From Prochlorococcus sp. AG-363-P06 (GTDB taxonomy: Bacteria > Cyanobacteriota > Cyanobacteriia > PCC-6307 > Cyanobiaceae), in contig QCGD01000012.1 of assembly GCA_003280025.1 (NCBI GenBank), positions 1-44,251 of the forward strand: a stretch of DNA of 44,251 nt. The letters are read 5' to 3'. The notes beneath the pieces are model-generated. The model worked only from the letters and a program-made list of their open reading frames with translations. It ran no database searches and was not told the DNA's origin. Shown here piece by piece: positions 33,061-42,362 of this stretch; the first letter of the stretch is position 1; each line of letters begins with the position of its first letter. Made by a program: the position numbers and the translations under genes.

Positions 33061-34362
33061 ATGAAACAACAAAGAATATTATGGGCAGGAAATAATATTG
33101 CAGGTCATTACCAATTTCTACATGATGAATTTTGTAGAATTGGATTAAATTCTCACATAACTCATGGATCCCATAAATTTAAATACAGTCAATCTTATGA
33201 AGAGAAATCAAAAATAATAAAAATTTATCTTTATTTTATTAAACAGAGACAATCTTCACGACGACTTAATAGATATTTAAGCAGAATATTTTTAAATATT
33301 TATTTTTTTATAGTAATTCTGCCTTGGATTGCTATAAATATTGATGTCATTTTTTATTGCGTTGGGCAAACTTTATCTGAATTTCATTTACTAGAGTTGA
33401 TTATCATAAAATTTTTGCGCAAAAAAATAATTTTTACTTTTCATGGCAGTGATGTAAGACCACCTTATATCAGTGCTCCTTCTTTTATGTCGAATAAACC
33501 AAATAAATCAAATCTTTTATATCTTAAAGAAAGTACAAAATCTATTATAAAAATAGTAAAAAGAGCAGAATTATTTGCTGATGAAATTTTAGTATCTCCT
33601 TCTGCCTCTGGATTTTTCAAAAGAAAAGTAGTTAATATTTCTTTCTTAGGTAATCCAATTAATGAGAAAAATATAACTTTAAAAAAATCTTTTAAAGCTT
33701 CCTCTCAAATTAAAAAAACCGTAAAAATACTTCATTCCCCTTCCCATGCTCCTACTAAAGGTACTTTTGAAATAGAGAAAATGATCGATAAATTGAAATT
33801 TATGGGTTATTCAATAGATTATTCTGTAATCAAAAACAAACCAAATAAAACTGTTCTAAAAGCTTTAATGCAGACTGATATTGTAATTGATTCTCTTTGG
33901 AATGAGTCGCCAGCAGGAACTTTTCCTGCAGAGGCTGCTTTTTGTGGTAAGCCTGTTCTTATTGGCTCATATTTCGCGTCTTTAAAATACTCAGCTTATA
34001 CAAATAGTATTCATATCCCACCTTATTGCTTTGTCACTCCTGATAAATTCTTCATTGAACTTACGAAACTAGTTTCTGATTCTTCTTACCGTATTAAAAA
34101 AGGTATAGAATTATTGAACTATATGAAAAAATATAAAACATTAAATTGTATAGCTAATGAATATTTAAAACTAGCTGATTCAAAATTAACAAAAGAATTC
34201 TATTATTTTCCTGATAGAGTTTGTTATCCATATGGATATGGCGCATCTCAGGAAAGAATTAGAGAATTTGTTAAAGAGTACATTAACGTTTATGGACGTG
34301 AAGGTTTAGCTTTAAAAAATAATCCTATTTTAGAATCAAATCTATTAGATAAAGTTGATTAA
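33061..34362 (+). CDS. Glycosyltransferase, GT4-like
   Basis: A 433-residue GT-B enzyme. The N-terminal domain opens RILWAGNNIAGHYQFLHDEF and contains FTFHGSDVRPPY. The linker reads VKILHSPSHAPTKG, and the donor domain has DSLWNESPAGTFPAEAAFCG and KPVLIGSYFASL. The segment around residues 80-100 is hydrophobic and may attach the protein to the membrane. It is separated by about 120 bases from the preceding run and may have its own promoter. Donor and acceptor are unknown. Confidence 0.8.
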   Translation: MKQQRILWAGNNIAGHYQFLHDEFCRIGLNSHITHGSHKFKYSQSYEEKSKIIKIYLYFIKQRQSSRRLNRYLSRIFLNIYFFIVILPWIAINIDVIFYCVGQTLSEFHLLELIIIKFLRKKIIFTFHGSDVRPPYISAPSFMSNKPNKSNLLYLKESTKSIIKIVKRAELFADEILVSPSASGFFKRKVVNISFLGNPINEKNITLKKSFKASSQIKKTVKILHSPSHAPTKGTFEIEKMIDKLKFMGYSIDYSVIKNKPNKTVLKALMQTDIVIDSLWNESPAGTFPAEAAFCGKPVLIGSYFASLKYSAYTNSIHIPPYCFVTPDKFFIELTKLVSDSSYRIKKGIELLNYMKKYKTLNCIANEYLKLADSKLTKEFYYFPDRVCYPYGYGASQERIREFVKEYINVYGREGLALKNNPILESNLLDKVD

Positions 34363-34458
34363 AATGAATATTTTTCTCTATGAATTATAAAAAATTAGTT
34401 TATTTTTTTAATTAGTTCAAAATATATTTATTATTTTTGATGTTATATTATTAGGATT

Positions 34459-35595
34459 ATGAAAAAAAAAGTACTACATATTTCGCACACTGATATTAGA
34501 TATGATTCTAGAATTCAAAAAGAAATTTTATCTTTGGCAGAAAATAATTACCTTGAAATTTTTACTATTGGTATTTCTAATATAAATAATTTTGAAAAAA
34601 ATTATAGTAAAAACGGGATAACAAATTTTTCAATTAAATTATTTACAAGAAATACTATTCCCATAAAAAGTTTTCGTTATACTTTAAATCTTTTAGAATT
34701 ATTTTTCAATATATTAAAAATTGGTTTAAATATTAAACCAAAAGTTATTCATTGCCATGATACCTTAGTTCTTTTGCCTTCAGTATTATTAAAAGTTTTT
34801 CTCAATTCAAAACTCATATATGATGCTCATGAATTGGAATCTAATAAAAATATGCAGACTTTTTTATTAAGTAAATCAACCCTATTTATAGAAAAGGTTT
34901 GTTGGAATTATATTGATGTTTTGATTTCAGTTTCAAACTCAATAATTAATTGGTATTTAAATGAATTTGGGATAAAAAAAAATCTATTAATTTTAAACAC
35001 ACCTATATTGAAAAATAATTCTTTAAGAATTAAAGCTAATAATGATTTAAGAAAAATATTTGATATAGATAGTGAAAGTCTTATATTTATTTATGTTGGA
35101 GACTTCTGCAATGGTAGAGGTATAGATTATATCTTAAAAGTTTTTTCAGATAAAAATATAAATTCAAATATAGTTTTTTTAGGTGATGGTTTATTAAAAA
35201 CTAAAATTTTAAACTTTTCACAGAAGTTTGAAAATATCCATCTTCATCCTTTAGTCAGTCATGATGAAGTGGTAAGTTTAATTAAGTCTTCAGATATCGG
35301 TATATGTTTTATTGAAAATGCAAGCTTGAGCGATTATTATTGTTTGCCGAATAAACTCTTTGAATATGTTTTTGCGGGCTTAGAAATTTTAGGTAGTGAA
35401 ATGCCTGAAATATCATCATTCATTAAAAAAAATAAAGTTGGTACAACATGTAAACTCAATCTGCAAGATCTAAAAAGAAAAATAAAAAATTATGAAAAAA
35501 ATAAGCCCAAAAAAAATCAAATAAATTTAGAGGAATTTTCATGGAAAGCTCAATCAGAAAAACTAAAAAATCTTTATAAAGAAATACTAAATTAA
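34459..35595 (+). CDS. Glycosyltransferase, GT4-like
   Basis: A 378-residue GT-B enzyme. The acceptor domain opens VLHISHTDIRYDSRIQKE and includes VIHCHDTLVLLPSVLLK and IYDAHELES. The donor domain has FIYVGDFCNGRGIDYILKVF, VFLGDGLLK and CLPNKLFEYVFAGLEILGS. It resembles the transferase encoded at 19230 in the PNKLFE region. It lies between another glycosyltransferase and the WlbA-type dehydrogenase, so it may transfer the diamino-uronate sugar; that link is by position only. Confidence 0.85.
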   Translation: MKKKVLHISHTDIRYDSRIQKEILSLAENNYLEIFTIGISNINNFEKNYSKNGITNFSIKLFTRNTIPIKSFRYTLNLLELFFNILKIGLNIKPKVIHCHDTLVLLPSVLLKVFLNSKLIYDAHELESNKNMQTFLLSKSTLFIEKVCWNYIDVLISVSNSIINWYLNEFGIKKNLLILNTPILKNNSLRIKANNDLRKIFDIDSESLIFIYVGDFCNGRGIDYILKVFSDKNINSNIVFLGDGLLKTKILNFSQKFENIHLHPLVSHDEVVSLIKSSDIGICFIENASLSDYYCLPNKLFEYVFAGLEILGSEMPEISSFIKKNKVGTTCKLNLQDLKRKIKNYEKNKPKKNQINLEEFSWKAQSEKLKNLYKEILN

Positions 35596-35659
35596 GAAAA
35601 AAAGTTTTTTTTTAAATGCTTTGGTTAATTAATATATAATATAAAAATATAAATATATA

Positions 35660-36766
35660 ATGGAAATAATAGAGAGAAAATTAATTAAGGTTGCTTTAAT
35701 AGGTTGCGGCAGGATCAGCAAGAATCATCTTAAATCAATATTGTTATACCCAGAATTATGTGAACTAAGAGCTATATGTGATTGCGATCCAAAAAGGATC
35801 GATGAAGCTAAATTATTAATAGATGATCATATAAAAGATAATCCAAAAACTTTTGAGCAACTACAGGAATACAATATTGAAGATGAATTATTTGATGACA
35901 TTAAGAATAAAAAAATTTATATTGATTTGGTCGTTTTGGCAACTCCCAGTGGACTCCATTCTAGGCAGGTAATATCCGCTGCAAAAGCAGGGGTTAATGT
36001 TTGCACAGAGAAGCCTATGGCTACAAAATGGGAAGATGGTTTAAAAATGTTAGAAGCATGCAAAAAAAATAAAGTTAAGCTTTTTGTTGTAAAACAGAAT
36101 CGTTTTAATAAAACTATAGATTTAGTTAGGCAGCAAATTCTAAATGGGAGATTTGGCAAAATAGGACTTGTTACAGTAAATGTTTTCTGGCAACGTCCTC
36201 AAAGTTATTATGATCAAGATGATTGGCGAGGCACTTTAGAACTTGATGGTGGAGCATTAATGAATCAAGCTAGTCACTATGTAGATCTACTTGAATGGAT
36301 GATTGGCCCAGTCGATAGTATTAATGCATCTATTGCAACAATTGCAAGAGATATAGAAGCTGAAGATACTGCTGCTATGAAAATCAAGTGGAAGAATGGT
36401 GCTCTTGGTACAATGTCAGTTACGATGATTGCCTACCCTCAAAATTTGGAAGGTTCAATTACTATTTTAGGTGAAAAAGGCTCTGTGAAGATAGGAGGAA
36501 AAGCTGTAAATAAAATTGAATTGTGGGAATTTAAAGATCCTCATAAAGATGATCAATTAGTTAGTAATGCCAGTTATGAAACTAGCAATGTTTATGGTTT
36601 TGGCCATCCAATATATTATGAAAATATGCTGAAATCACTTAAAGGTTTGTGTGAACCAATTTGTACTGGTGATGAAGGATTGAAAAGTTTGCAATTACTT
36701 ATTGCAGCATATAAATCTGCAAAATCAGAAAAAGATATTAAGCTGCCTCTTCCTAAAAAAATTTAA
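35660..36766 (+). CDS. wlbA: UDP-N-acetyl-2-amino-2-deoxyglucuronate 3-dehydrogenase (WlbA/WbpB family)
   Basis: A 368-residue Gfo/Idh/MocA oxidoreductase that oxidises C3 of UDP-GlcNAcA so that WbpE can aminate it. The NAD motif is ALIGCGRISKNH at about 13-24. EKPMATKWEDG holds the catalytic lysine, and VFWQRPQSYYDQDDWRGT with GGALMNQASHYVDLLEW closely matches WlbA. Members of this family recycle NADH by reducing 2-oxoglutarate, which would yield 2-hydroxyglutarate. The partners WbpA and WbpE are encoded on the other strand at 42363 and 43690. It converges with the aminotransferase at 36836. Confidence 0.9.
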   Translation: MEIIERKLIKVALIGCGRISKNHLKSILLYPELCELRAICDCDPKRIDEAKLLIDDHIKDNPKTFEQLQEYNIEDELFDDIKNKKIYIDLVVLATPSGLHSRQVISAAKAGVNVCTEKPMATKWEDGLKMLEACKKNKVKLFVVKQNRFNKTIDLVRQQILNGRFGKIGLVTVNVFWQRPQSYYDQDDWRGTLELDGGALMNQASHYVDLLEWMIGPVDSINASIATIARDIEAEDTAAMKIKWKNGALGTMSVTMIAYPQNLEGSITILGEKGSVKIGGKAVNKIELWEFKDPHKDDQLVSNASYETSNVYGFGHPIYYENMLKSLKGLCEPICTGDEGLKSLQLLIAAYKSAKSEKDIKLPLPKKI

Positions 36767-36810
36767 AACATAATTGATAATTTTATTTCTTATGAAATAG
36801 TAAATGCATA

Positions 36811-36840
36811 AATAAAAAGTAAAGTATAAAAACTTTTATT
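36811..36840. terminator. Possible bidirectional terminator between convergent genes
   Basis: AATAAAAAGT at 36811-36820 pairs with ACTTTTATT at 36832-36840, one base short of perfect, with an 11-base loop. It lies between the convergent wlbA and aminotransferase genes and overlaps the latter's stop. The stem is A/T-rich and weak. Confidence 0.35.
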
Positions 36841-38014
36841 TGCGAGCAAGATTTAATACTGAAATTATATTTGAGGTATAATTCAACATCACATCTTCAT
36901 CTATAGTTGGATGAACTAAAAATGTTAAATTAGTTTCTCCTAATTCATTAGCAATTAATAATTTTTTCTTTGAGGTTGAAATTTTTGATGAGAAACATTT
37001 CTCTAAATATAATTCACTGCAACTGCCTTGCAATGCAGGATAGCCTCTTTCAACAATTGCATTAATGATTTTATCTCTACTCCAATCGTCTTTAAGATAA
37101 TCTCGATTAATAAAGCAATTAAATTTGTACCAACCATGAACCATATCTTTTTCAGGAATTGGTGCTCTTATGAGAGGATCTTTAGATAAAAAATTATATA
37201 ACAAGAGTGCATTTTTCGTTCTTATTTTTGTCCATAAATCAAGTTTGCAAAGTTGTATTCTGCCTATTGCACTTTGCATTTCAGTTATTCTAAAATTTGA
37301 ACCCAAGTTATCATGAATATATTTATATCCCTTTTTTAAGTCTTTCTTTTCTAGTTTGGTAAAAGATTTGCCATGATCTTTAAAAGATCTTATTTTGTTA
37401 AAGTAATTTTTATTATTTGTTGTTACCATTCCTCCCTCACCTCCAGTTGATATTATTTTGTCTTGACAGAAGCTCCAAGTACTAATATCCCCAAATTGAC
37501 CAACAGAGAATTTTACTCCGTCGATCAAAATACCCGCTCCATGTGCTTGAGAGCAGTCTTCAATTAAGGCAATATTATAAGTTTTTGCTAAATTTGAAAT
37601 CTTTATCATATCTGCTGGCCATCCCGCTAGATGAACAACAACTATTGCTTTAGTTTTTTTTGTTATCAAAGGTTCAATACTTTCTGCTGTTATATTTCCT
37701 GAATTTTTATCAACTTCGGCAAAAATAGGTATCCCCCCCAGCAAAGAAGCACTACTGGCTGTTGCTACAAATGTTCTTGGTGTTGTAATTATCTCATCAT
37801 CTTTTTTTATACCAATAGCCAAATATGCGCATGAAAGTGCTAATGATCCATTCGCAACTGCGATAGCAAATTTACAATTACAAAATTTAGCGAATTCTTC
37901 TTCAAAATTTTTAGTTACTGATCCTGTCCAGAAATTTACTTCGCCAGATCTTAGGACTCTCTCAACCTCTTTAATTTCATCTTCTTCGTATTTTGGCCAT
38001 TTTGGGAAATTCAT
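36836..38014 (-). CDS. DegT/DnrJ/EryC1/StrS aminotransferase
   Basis: A 392-residue PLP-dependent sugar aminotransferase. The PLP lysine is K186 in SFCQDKIISTGGEGG, and IEDCSQAHGA provides the pyridine-contacting acidic residue. It opens FPKWPKYEEDEIKEVERVL and has VNFWTGSVTKNFEEEFA. It lies 2 bases after a PglD-like acetyltransferase and close to a PglC-like transferase, so a PglE-type role (4-amination toward bacillosamine) is plausible. However, the sequence is not a close PglE match to my eye, and no PglF dehydratase is in the window. Confidence 0.85.
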   Translation of the reverse strand: MNFPKWPKYEEDEIKEVERVLRSGEVNFWTGSVTKNFEEEFAKFCNCKFAIAVANGSLALSCAYLAIGIKKDDEIITTPRTFVATASSASLLGGIPIFAEVDKNSGNITAESIEPLITKKTKAIVVVHLAGWPADMIKISNLAKTYNIALIEDCSQAHGAGILIDGVKFSVGQFGDISTWSFCQDKIISTGGEGGMVTTNNKNYFNKIRSFKDHGKSFTKLEKKDLKKGYKYIHDNLGSNFRITEMQSAIGRIQLCKLDLWTKIRTKNALLLYNFLSKDPLIRAPIPEKDMVHGWYKFNCFINRDYLKDDWSRDKIINAIVERGYPALQGSCSELYLEKCFSSKISTSKKKLLIANELGETNLTFLVHPTIDEDVMLNYTSNIISVLNLARK

Positions 38015-38016
38015 TT

Positions 38017-38667
38017 TTATTCTTTTTCTTTAACTACATTTATAGGACTTCCAAAAACATTTAAATTTTTTGGTATGTCCTTCAAAACTAATGAACCTCC
38101 ACCAACTGTAACATTATCTCCAATTTGAACGTTTTGTATTATTTGGGATCCAATACCGATCCAACATAATTTACCAATATTTACATTTCCGGCAACATTA
38201 ACACCTGGTGATATATGAGTACCTTCTCCAATTATTGAATCATGATCAATTGTGCATGAAGTATTTAATATAGATCCAAATTGTATTTTGGCATTGCATT
38301 GAATTACAACATTAGTATTAATAAAACAACCTCTTTCTATTTTTGCATATCTAGAAACTTCAGCTGAAGGATCAATAATTATAGGAATTATAAAATTTAA
38401 CTTTATTATTTCTTTTAGCAATTTAATTCGAATTTTATTATCGCCAATGCCAACAAAAGCATAAGAATATTCTTTAGAAAATTTCTCAAGATTTTCTCTA
38501 GAAATATCTCCGATTAATTTTTTAGAATTCATTTCTTTTGAAAATTTATTATTTAAAAATTTTTTATCTAGAAATGAAATTTCTTCAAATTTATTGCATT
38601 TTTCAGCAACATCAGCAATTACTTTGCCATGGCCACCAGAACCAAGAATTAGAAGTTTCTTATTCAA
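38017..38667 (-). CDS. pglD: PglD/NeuD-like sugar acetyltransferase
   Basis: A 216-residue left-handed beta-helix acetyltransferase. The N-terminal Rossmann-like domain opens LLILGSGGHGKVIADVAEK. Hexapeptide repeats run from about residue 100 to 205 (INTNVVIQCNAKIQFG, DHDSIIGEGTHISPG, VQIGDNVTVGGGS), including the catalytic histidine candidate in TIDHDS. PglD acetylates the 4-amine of UDP-4-amino-bacillosamine precursors; NeuD-like relatives act on sialic acids. The flanking aminotransferase and PglC-like genes favour the PglD role. Confidence 0.85.
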   Translation of the reverse strand: MNKKLLILGSGGHGKVIADVAEKCNKFEEISFLDKKFLNNKFSKEMNSKKLIGDISRENLEKFSKEYSYAFVGIGDNKIRIKLLKEIIKLNFIIPIIIDPSAEVSRYAKIERGCFINTNVVIQCNAKIQFGSILNTSCTIDHDSIIGEGTHISPGVNVAGNVNIGKLCWIGIGSQIIQNVQIGDNVTVGGGSLVLKDIPKNLNVFGSPINVVKEKE

Positions 38668-38673
38668 AACAAA

Positions 38674-39282
38674 TTATTTATGATGGCCTTTAAAGGGTTT
38701 GACATGTTTATTATTTTTTGAATTAATTCCTTCTCTTTTAATAACTTTAAAGATTGTTAAAAGAAAAATTTTTAGATCTAGTATAAGAGAAAGATTATTT
38801 ACATATAAAATATCATATTCGAATTTCTTTTCCCAAGATATATTATTTCTTCCATTTACTTGTGCTAAGCCTGTTAAACCTGGTTTAACATCATGTCTTT
38901 TTCTCTCTTCATCAGAATAAAAACTTAAATACTCATGTAAAAGTGGTCTTGGTCCAACGAAACTCATTTCACCTTTAATTATATTTATCAACGTAGGTAT
39001 TTCATCAATAGATGTTTCTCTTAACCATCTTCCAAATCTTGTTAACCTAATATCATCATTTAGAAGTTTTCCAAAATCATCTTTTTTATTATTCATTGTT
39101 CTGAACTTAATTATATAAAAAACTTTTTCTTTAAATCCCGGTCTTTTTTGGAGAAAAAATATAGGACTACCTAATTTTATTTTTATTAATATTGAGATAA
39201 TAATTATTAATGGACTTGTAATAATTAATCCGCAAATTGCAAAAAAAAGATCAAAAAAGTACTTTAATTTTAAATAGAACAT
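38674..39282 (-). CDS. pglC: Initiating phosphoglycosyl transferase (PglC/WbaP-C type)
   Basis: A 202-residue monotopic phosphoglycosyl transferase that moves a sugar-1-phosphate to undecaprenyl phosphate, the first committed membrane step. One N-terminal re-entrant hydrophobic segment (residues about 8-36) is followed by FYIIKFRTMN, the catalytic Asp-Glu pair in ETSIDEIPTLINII, SFVGPRPLLHEY and KPGLTGLAQVNGRN. It has no N-terminal extension, so it is the short PglC form. It abuts the WbuB-like glycosyltransferase gene and precedes the pglD-like gene by 6 bases. Confidence 0.9.
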   Translation of the reverse strand: MFYLKLKYFFDLFFAICGLIITSPLIIIISILIKIKLGSPIFFLQKRPGFKEKVFYIIKFRTMNNKKDDFGKLLNDDIRLTRFGRWLRETSIDEIPTLINIIKGEMSFVGPRPLLHEYLSFYSDEERKRHDVKPGLTGLAQVNGRNNISWEKKFEYDILYVNNLSLILDLKIFLLTIFKVIKREGINSKNNKHVKPFKGHHK

Positions 39283-40491
39283 TTAGGTTTTTTTTAAAAT
39301 TATTTCCGACAAAGAATTGCTTATTTTTTCATAAGATCTGTTTTTTAAAATCCATTTTTTGCCTTTATCTCCAATATTTAATCTTTCTTCTTTTGACATC
39401 CTTTGATATTTTAAAATTTTATTTATAAGTTCATTTCTATCGTCTGGCATTACAAACTCACCACAGCCAGATTCATTAATCATTGTTTTATAACCATTAT
39501 ATGATCCTATAATTGGACTACCTGAAAGCATATAGTCAATCAATTTATTTAATGATTGACCATATTGCCATATTTTTGAATTATGAGTACTAAAGTAAAG
39601 TAAATCGCAAAATGACATTAAAGAATGAATAAATTTTTTTTCTATTAGGGGAAGGAAAGTTACATTACTTAAGTATTTTGTATTAGCGTAATATTTACTT
39701 TTCAAATCGCCATCACCAGCGATTATAAAGTGAATATCTTTATTCTTTTCTAGTTTATGAATAGAATCAAAAAAAGAATTTAATGCATTTGATATACCTA
39801 TCCCACCAAAATAACCAACTATAAATTTGGCACTAGGTATTTGAAGTTCTATACTTTTCTTTATTTTTCTTGATTCAATTATATCGTTATTAGAAAATCC
39901 AATCGGAATACATGAAACTTCTTTTGAAAAACCTAAAGTGGTTTTAACATGTTCCTTTAAATTAGGCATTGTTCCGATGATATGGTCTGAATATTTATAT
40001 CCAATAAATTCAATAAATTTAAGAAAGATTACTAGTGGATTTTTGTTGCTATACCCTCCTTCCTCTGTAAGAGTTAAAGGCCATATATCTCTGACTTCGA
40101 AAAACAATTTACAGGAATATTTTTTTTTCAAAATCAAACCATTTATTATTGTTAGTAGAGAAAGACTTGAAACTATAACAACGTCAGGCTTGGATAATTT
40201 TTTTTTATTAAGAAGAATTAGCTTAATCTCAAAATCTATCCAACTCAAGACTCTTGTAATAGAGTTTGATTTTTTGTATTGATATGAATCTAAGTAAATA
40301 TATGAAAAATTTTTTCTGATATTTAAGATAAGCTTTTTAAAAGAATTACTATATTTAAAGGGATATGAAGAAATTATTGTGCATTTAAAACCTTTCTTTG
40401 AAAGCTCATCTAATAAGAAAAATCCTCTTGAACCACTATTCCCTACATAAGATGTCTTTACATATTTTGAGATATACCAAATTGATTTCAT
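39283..40491 (-). CDS. Glycosyltransferase, WbuB-like (GT4)
   Basis: A 402-residue GT-B enzyme. It opens SIWYISKYVKTSYVGNSGSR and has FFEVRDIWPLTLTEEGG and IPIGFSNND. The donor domain has VGYFGGIGISNALNSFFDSI, IIAGDGDLKSKY and MLSGSPIIGS. The layout is like WbuB, which adds L-FucNAc as an early residue of O-antigen units. Its position beside the initiating PglC-like gene supports a role in adding the second sugar. It ends where the pglC-like gene begins, with no gap. Confidence 0.83.
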   Translation of the reverse strand: MKSIWYISKYVKTSYVGNSGSRGFFLLDELSKKGFKCTIISSYPFKYSNSFKKLILNIRKNFSYIYLDSYQYKKSNSITRVLSWIDFEIKLILLNKKKLSKPDVVIVSSLSLLTIINGLILKKKYSCKLFFEVRDIWPLTLTEEGGYSNKNPLVIFLKFIEFIGYKYSDHIIGTMPNLKEHVKTTLGFSKEVSCIPIGFSNNDIIESRKIKKSIELQIPSAKFIVGYFGGIGISNALNSFFDSIHKLEKNKDIHFIIAGDGDLKSKYYANTKYLSNVTFLPLIEKKFIHSLMSFCDLLYFSTHNSKIWQYGQSLNKLIDYMLSGSPIIGSYNGYKTMINESGCGEFVMPDDRNELINKILKYQRMSKEERLNIGDKGKKWILKNRSYEKISNSLSEIILKKT

Positions 40492-40494
40492 ATC

Positions 40495-42330
40495 TTAAAA
40501 AATAGGCTTTATATTGTTGACTACTTTTATTACTTCTTCATAATCCATTCCAATTGCATCAAGATACCATTTAATATTAGGAAATCTTGGTAAGTTCTCT
40601 TTTTCTATCAAAGCTATTGCTTCTTTTCTTGATATGTCTCCCTCTCTAATTTGATTACTTCGAAACGTATCATGTTCAGTGAAACCAGCTAATTTATAGT
40701 AAATATAATTATAAAAAGCAGCAGTACCATCTCCTATTCTCCATGTGGTTGAGGTGTCAGGTGCTAATTCCCAGTCGTATTTATCAATTAGAGTATTGTT
40801 TATTTCATTTTCATCCCATTTCCAATAGTCATATAAATGAAAATAATCTGCCTTCTTTTTGAAACTTCTAAAATATTCTCCAGTAAAAGTATCTATTAAA
40901 GATGTATTTAGATAAGAAGGGTTCTTTATGATTTGCTTAAATCTTAATTTCTGATATTTTAGTTGCTTTAAAATTCCATGACTATATACTCTTTTTTCTT
41001 CAAAATCTGGCTTTACTCCAAGAAAACCTGACTTGAAATGAGTAACCTCTAATGGATTTATTCCCCAAATATTCAACTTAATATTAGTTTGCGTTTTTAC
41101 AGATTCAATATGTTGAAAAAAATGTTTATCTCCTGCAGTAAGCAAACTTATCATTCCAAGATGTGGAGATTTTAACCAGGCCTCTAGATTCATTTTTATA
41201 TTTTTTCTTTTATTTTGAATATTTGCAGCGACAATAATATTTTCTACACCAAGAATAGAAGACATTCTACTTATGTTCCTTCTACCAAGATCTGTAACCA
41301 TTCCCCAGTCATAGGTATATGTAATAGGTTTTAAGCCTAATTCCTTTACAATGATATGAAGTGCATAGCAACTGTCCCTTCCTCCTGAAAATGGCACTAT
41401 GCAGTTTTCTCCTGTTTTATTTAAGTAATTTTTTAGTAAGTTAGTTAATTCCTTCTTTGGTTTTGGCTTATTTCTGATTTTATAATTTTTGCAGTAATTA
41501 CAAACATTATTTTTATCAAAAGATATAAAAGGCATCGTCTCTGGTAAAACACATTTTGAACATCTTTTTAAATTATTTTTATTATGTTGCAGTAATTTTT
41601 CTTGGGACAATGATGTACCTAATTTTGGAATTAGATTTAATCTTTTGGAATTATTCTCAATTAAAATTGGCTCTTTAATAATTTTAGGAATATCAATTAA
41701 TTTTCCTTTCTCTCTAATTTGGGAAATATTATCACATAAAAGTTTTTCTAAAATATATTTTTCTGAGGTAAAAATTAATTGGTTATTTTTTTTCCCTATA
41801 TGCAAACTACCATTATTAGAGAATAATAGAAGCTTTCCTAATTTAGGAAGCATAATTGCGCAAGCAATAGTACCTCTAGTATATTCTTGAATATTTTTAA
41901 ATATATTTTTGTAATTAATTGTTTTAGACGATTCTTTATTTGCGATTAAGTTTTTTTCAACTATACCTGCTATGGCTTCGGTATCTATTTTTAAGTTAGG
42001 TTTGAGTTCGATTTTATCCCAAACTTCATCACGATTTACAATTATACCGTTATGAATTACATAAATAGATTCTCTTTTTACTGGTTGATTCTCTTTAAGG
42101 CTATTAGTAATCAATCTGCTATGTCCAATAATAAAATTTGTTTTATTAAAATTTGAAAGGTTAATTAAGTTGGTTAAGGATTTATCTGATCTTTTTAGAT
42201 ATATATTTTCATCGCTATTAAACAAAATACCACTAGAATCCAAACCCCTTCTTTCAGCATCTTTAGATATTAACAATAGATCTCTCGTGGAGATTTTTTG
42301 TTTTGATATTATTCCTATGATGCCACACAT
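40495..42330 (-). CDS. Fusion: class II glutaminase + WbpG-like sugar amidotransferase
   Basis: A 611-residue two-domain protein. Residues 1-about 200 form an Ntn-type glutaminase: C2 (MCGIIGI), AERRGLDSSG, GHSRLITN, HNGIIVN and DTEAIAG, much as in GlmS. Residues about 255-600 are a WbpG/PseA-type sugar amidotransferase: a zinc ribbon with C257/C260 and C277/C280, the PP-loop SGGRDS at 315-320, then YTYDWGMVTDLG and the typical tail. One chain can thus make ammonia and use it, doing the work of the HisH/HisF/WbpG trio at 16521-19225. It lies 3 bases before the WbuB-like gene and 32 bases after wbpA. Confidence 0.9.
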   Translation of the reverse strand: MCGIIGIISKQKISTRDLLLISKDAERRGLDSSGILFNSDENIYLKRSDKSLTNLINLSNFNKTNFIIGHSRLITNSLKENQPVKRESIYVIHNGIIVNRDEVWDKIELKPNLKIDTEAIAGIVEKNLIANKESSKTINYKNIFKNIQEYTRGTIACAIMLPKLGKLLLFSNNGSLHIGKKNNQLIFTSEKYILEKLLCDNISQIREKGKLIDIPKIIKEPILIENNSKRLNLIPKLGTSLSQEKLLQHNKNNLKRCSKCVLPETMPFISFDKNNVCNYCKNYKIRNKPKPKKELTNLLKNYLNKTGENCIVPFSGGRDSCYALHIIVKELGLKPITYTYDWGMVTDLGRRNISRMSSILGVENIIVAANIQNKRKNIKMNLEAWLKSPHLGMISLLTAGDKHFFQHIESVKTQTNIKLNIWGINPLEVTHFKSGFLGVKPDFEEKRVYSHGILKQLKYQKLRFKQIIKNPSYLNTSLIDTFTGEYFRSFKKKADYFHLYDYWKWDENEINNTLIDKYDWELAPDTSTTWRIGDGTAAFYNYIYYKLAGFTEHDTFRSNQIREGDISRKEAIALIEKENLPRFPNIKWYLDAIGMDYEEVIKVVNNIKPIF

Positions 42331-42362
42331 AATAAACTAAAATATTCCCTGAATTTATTAAG

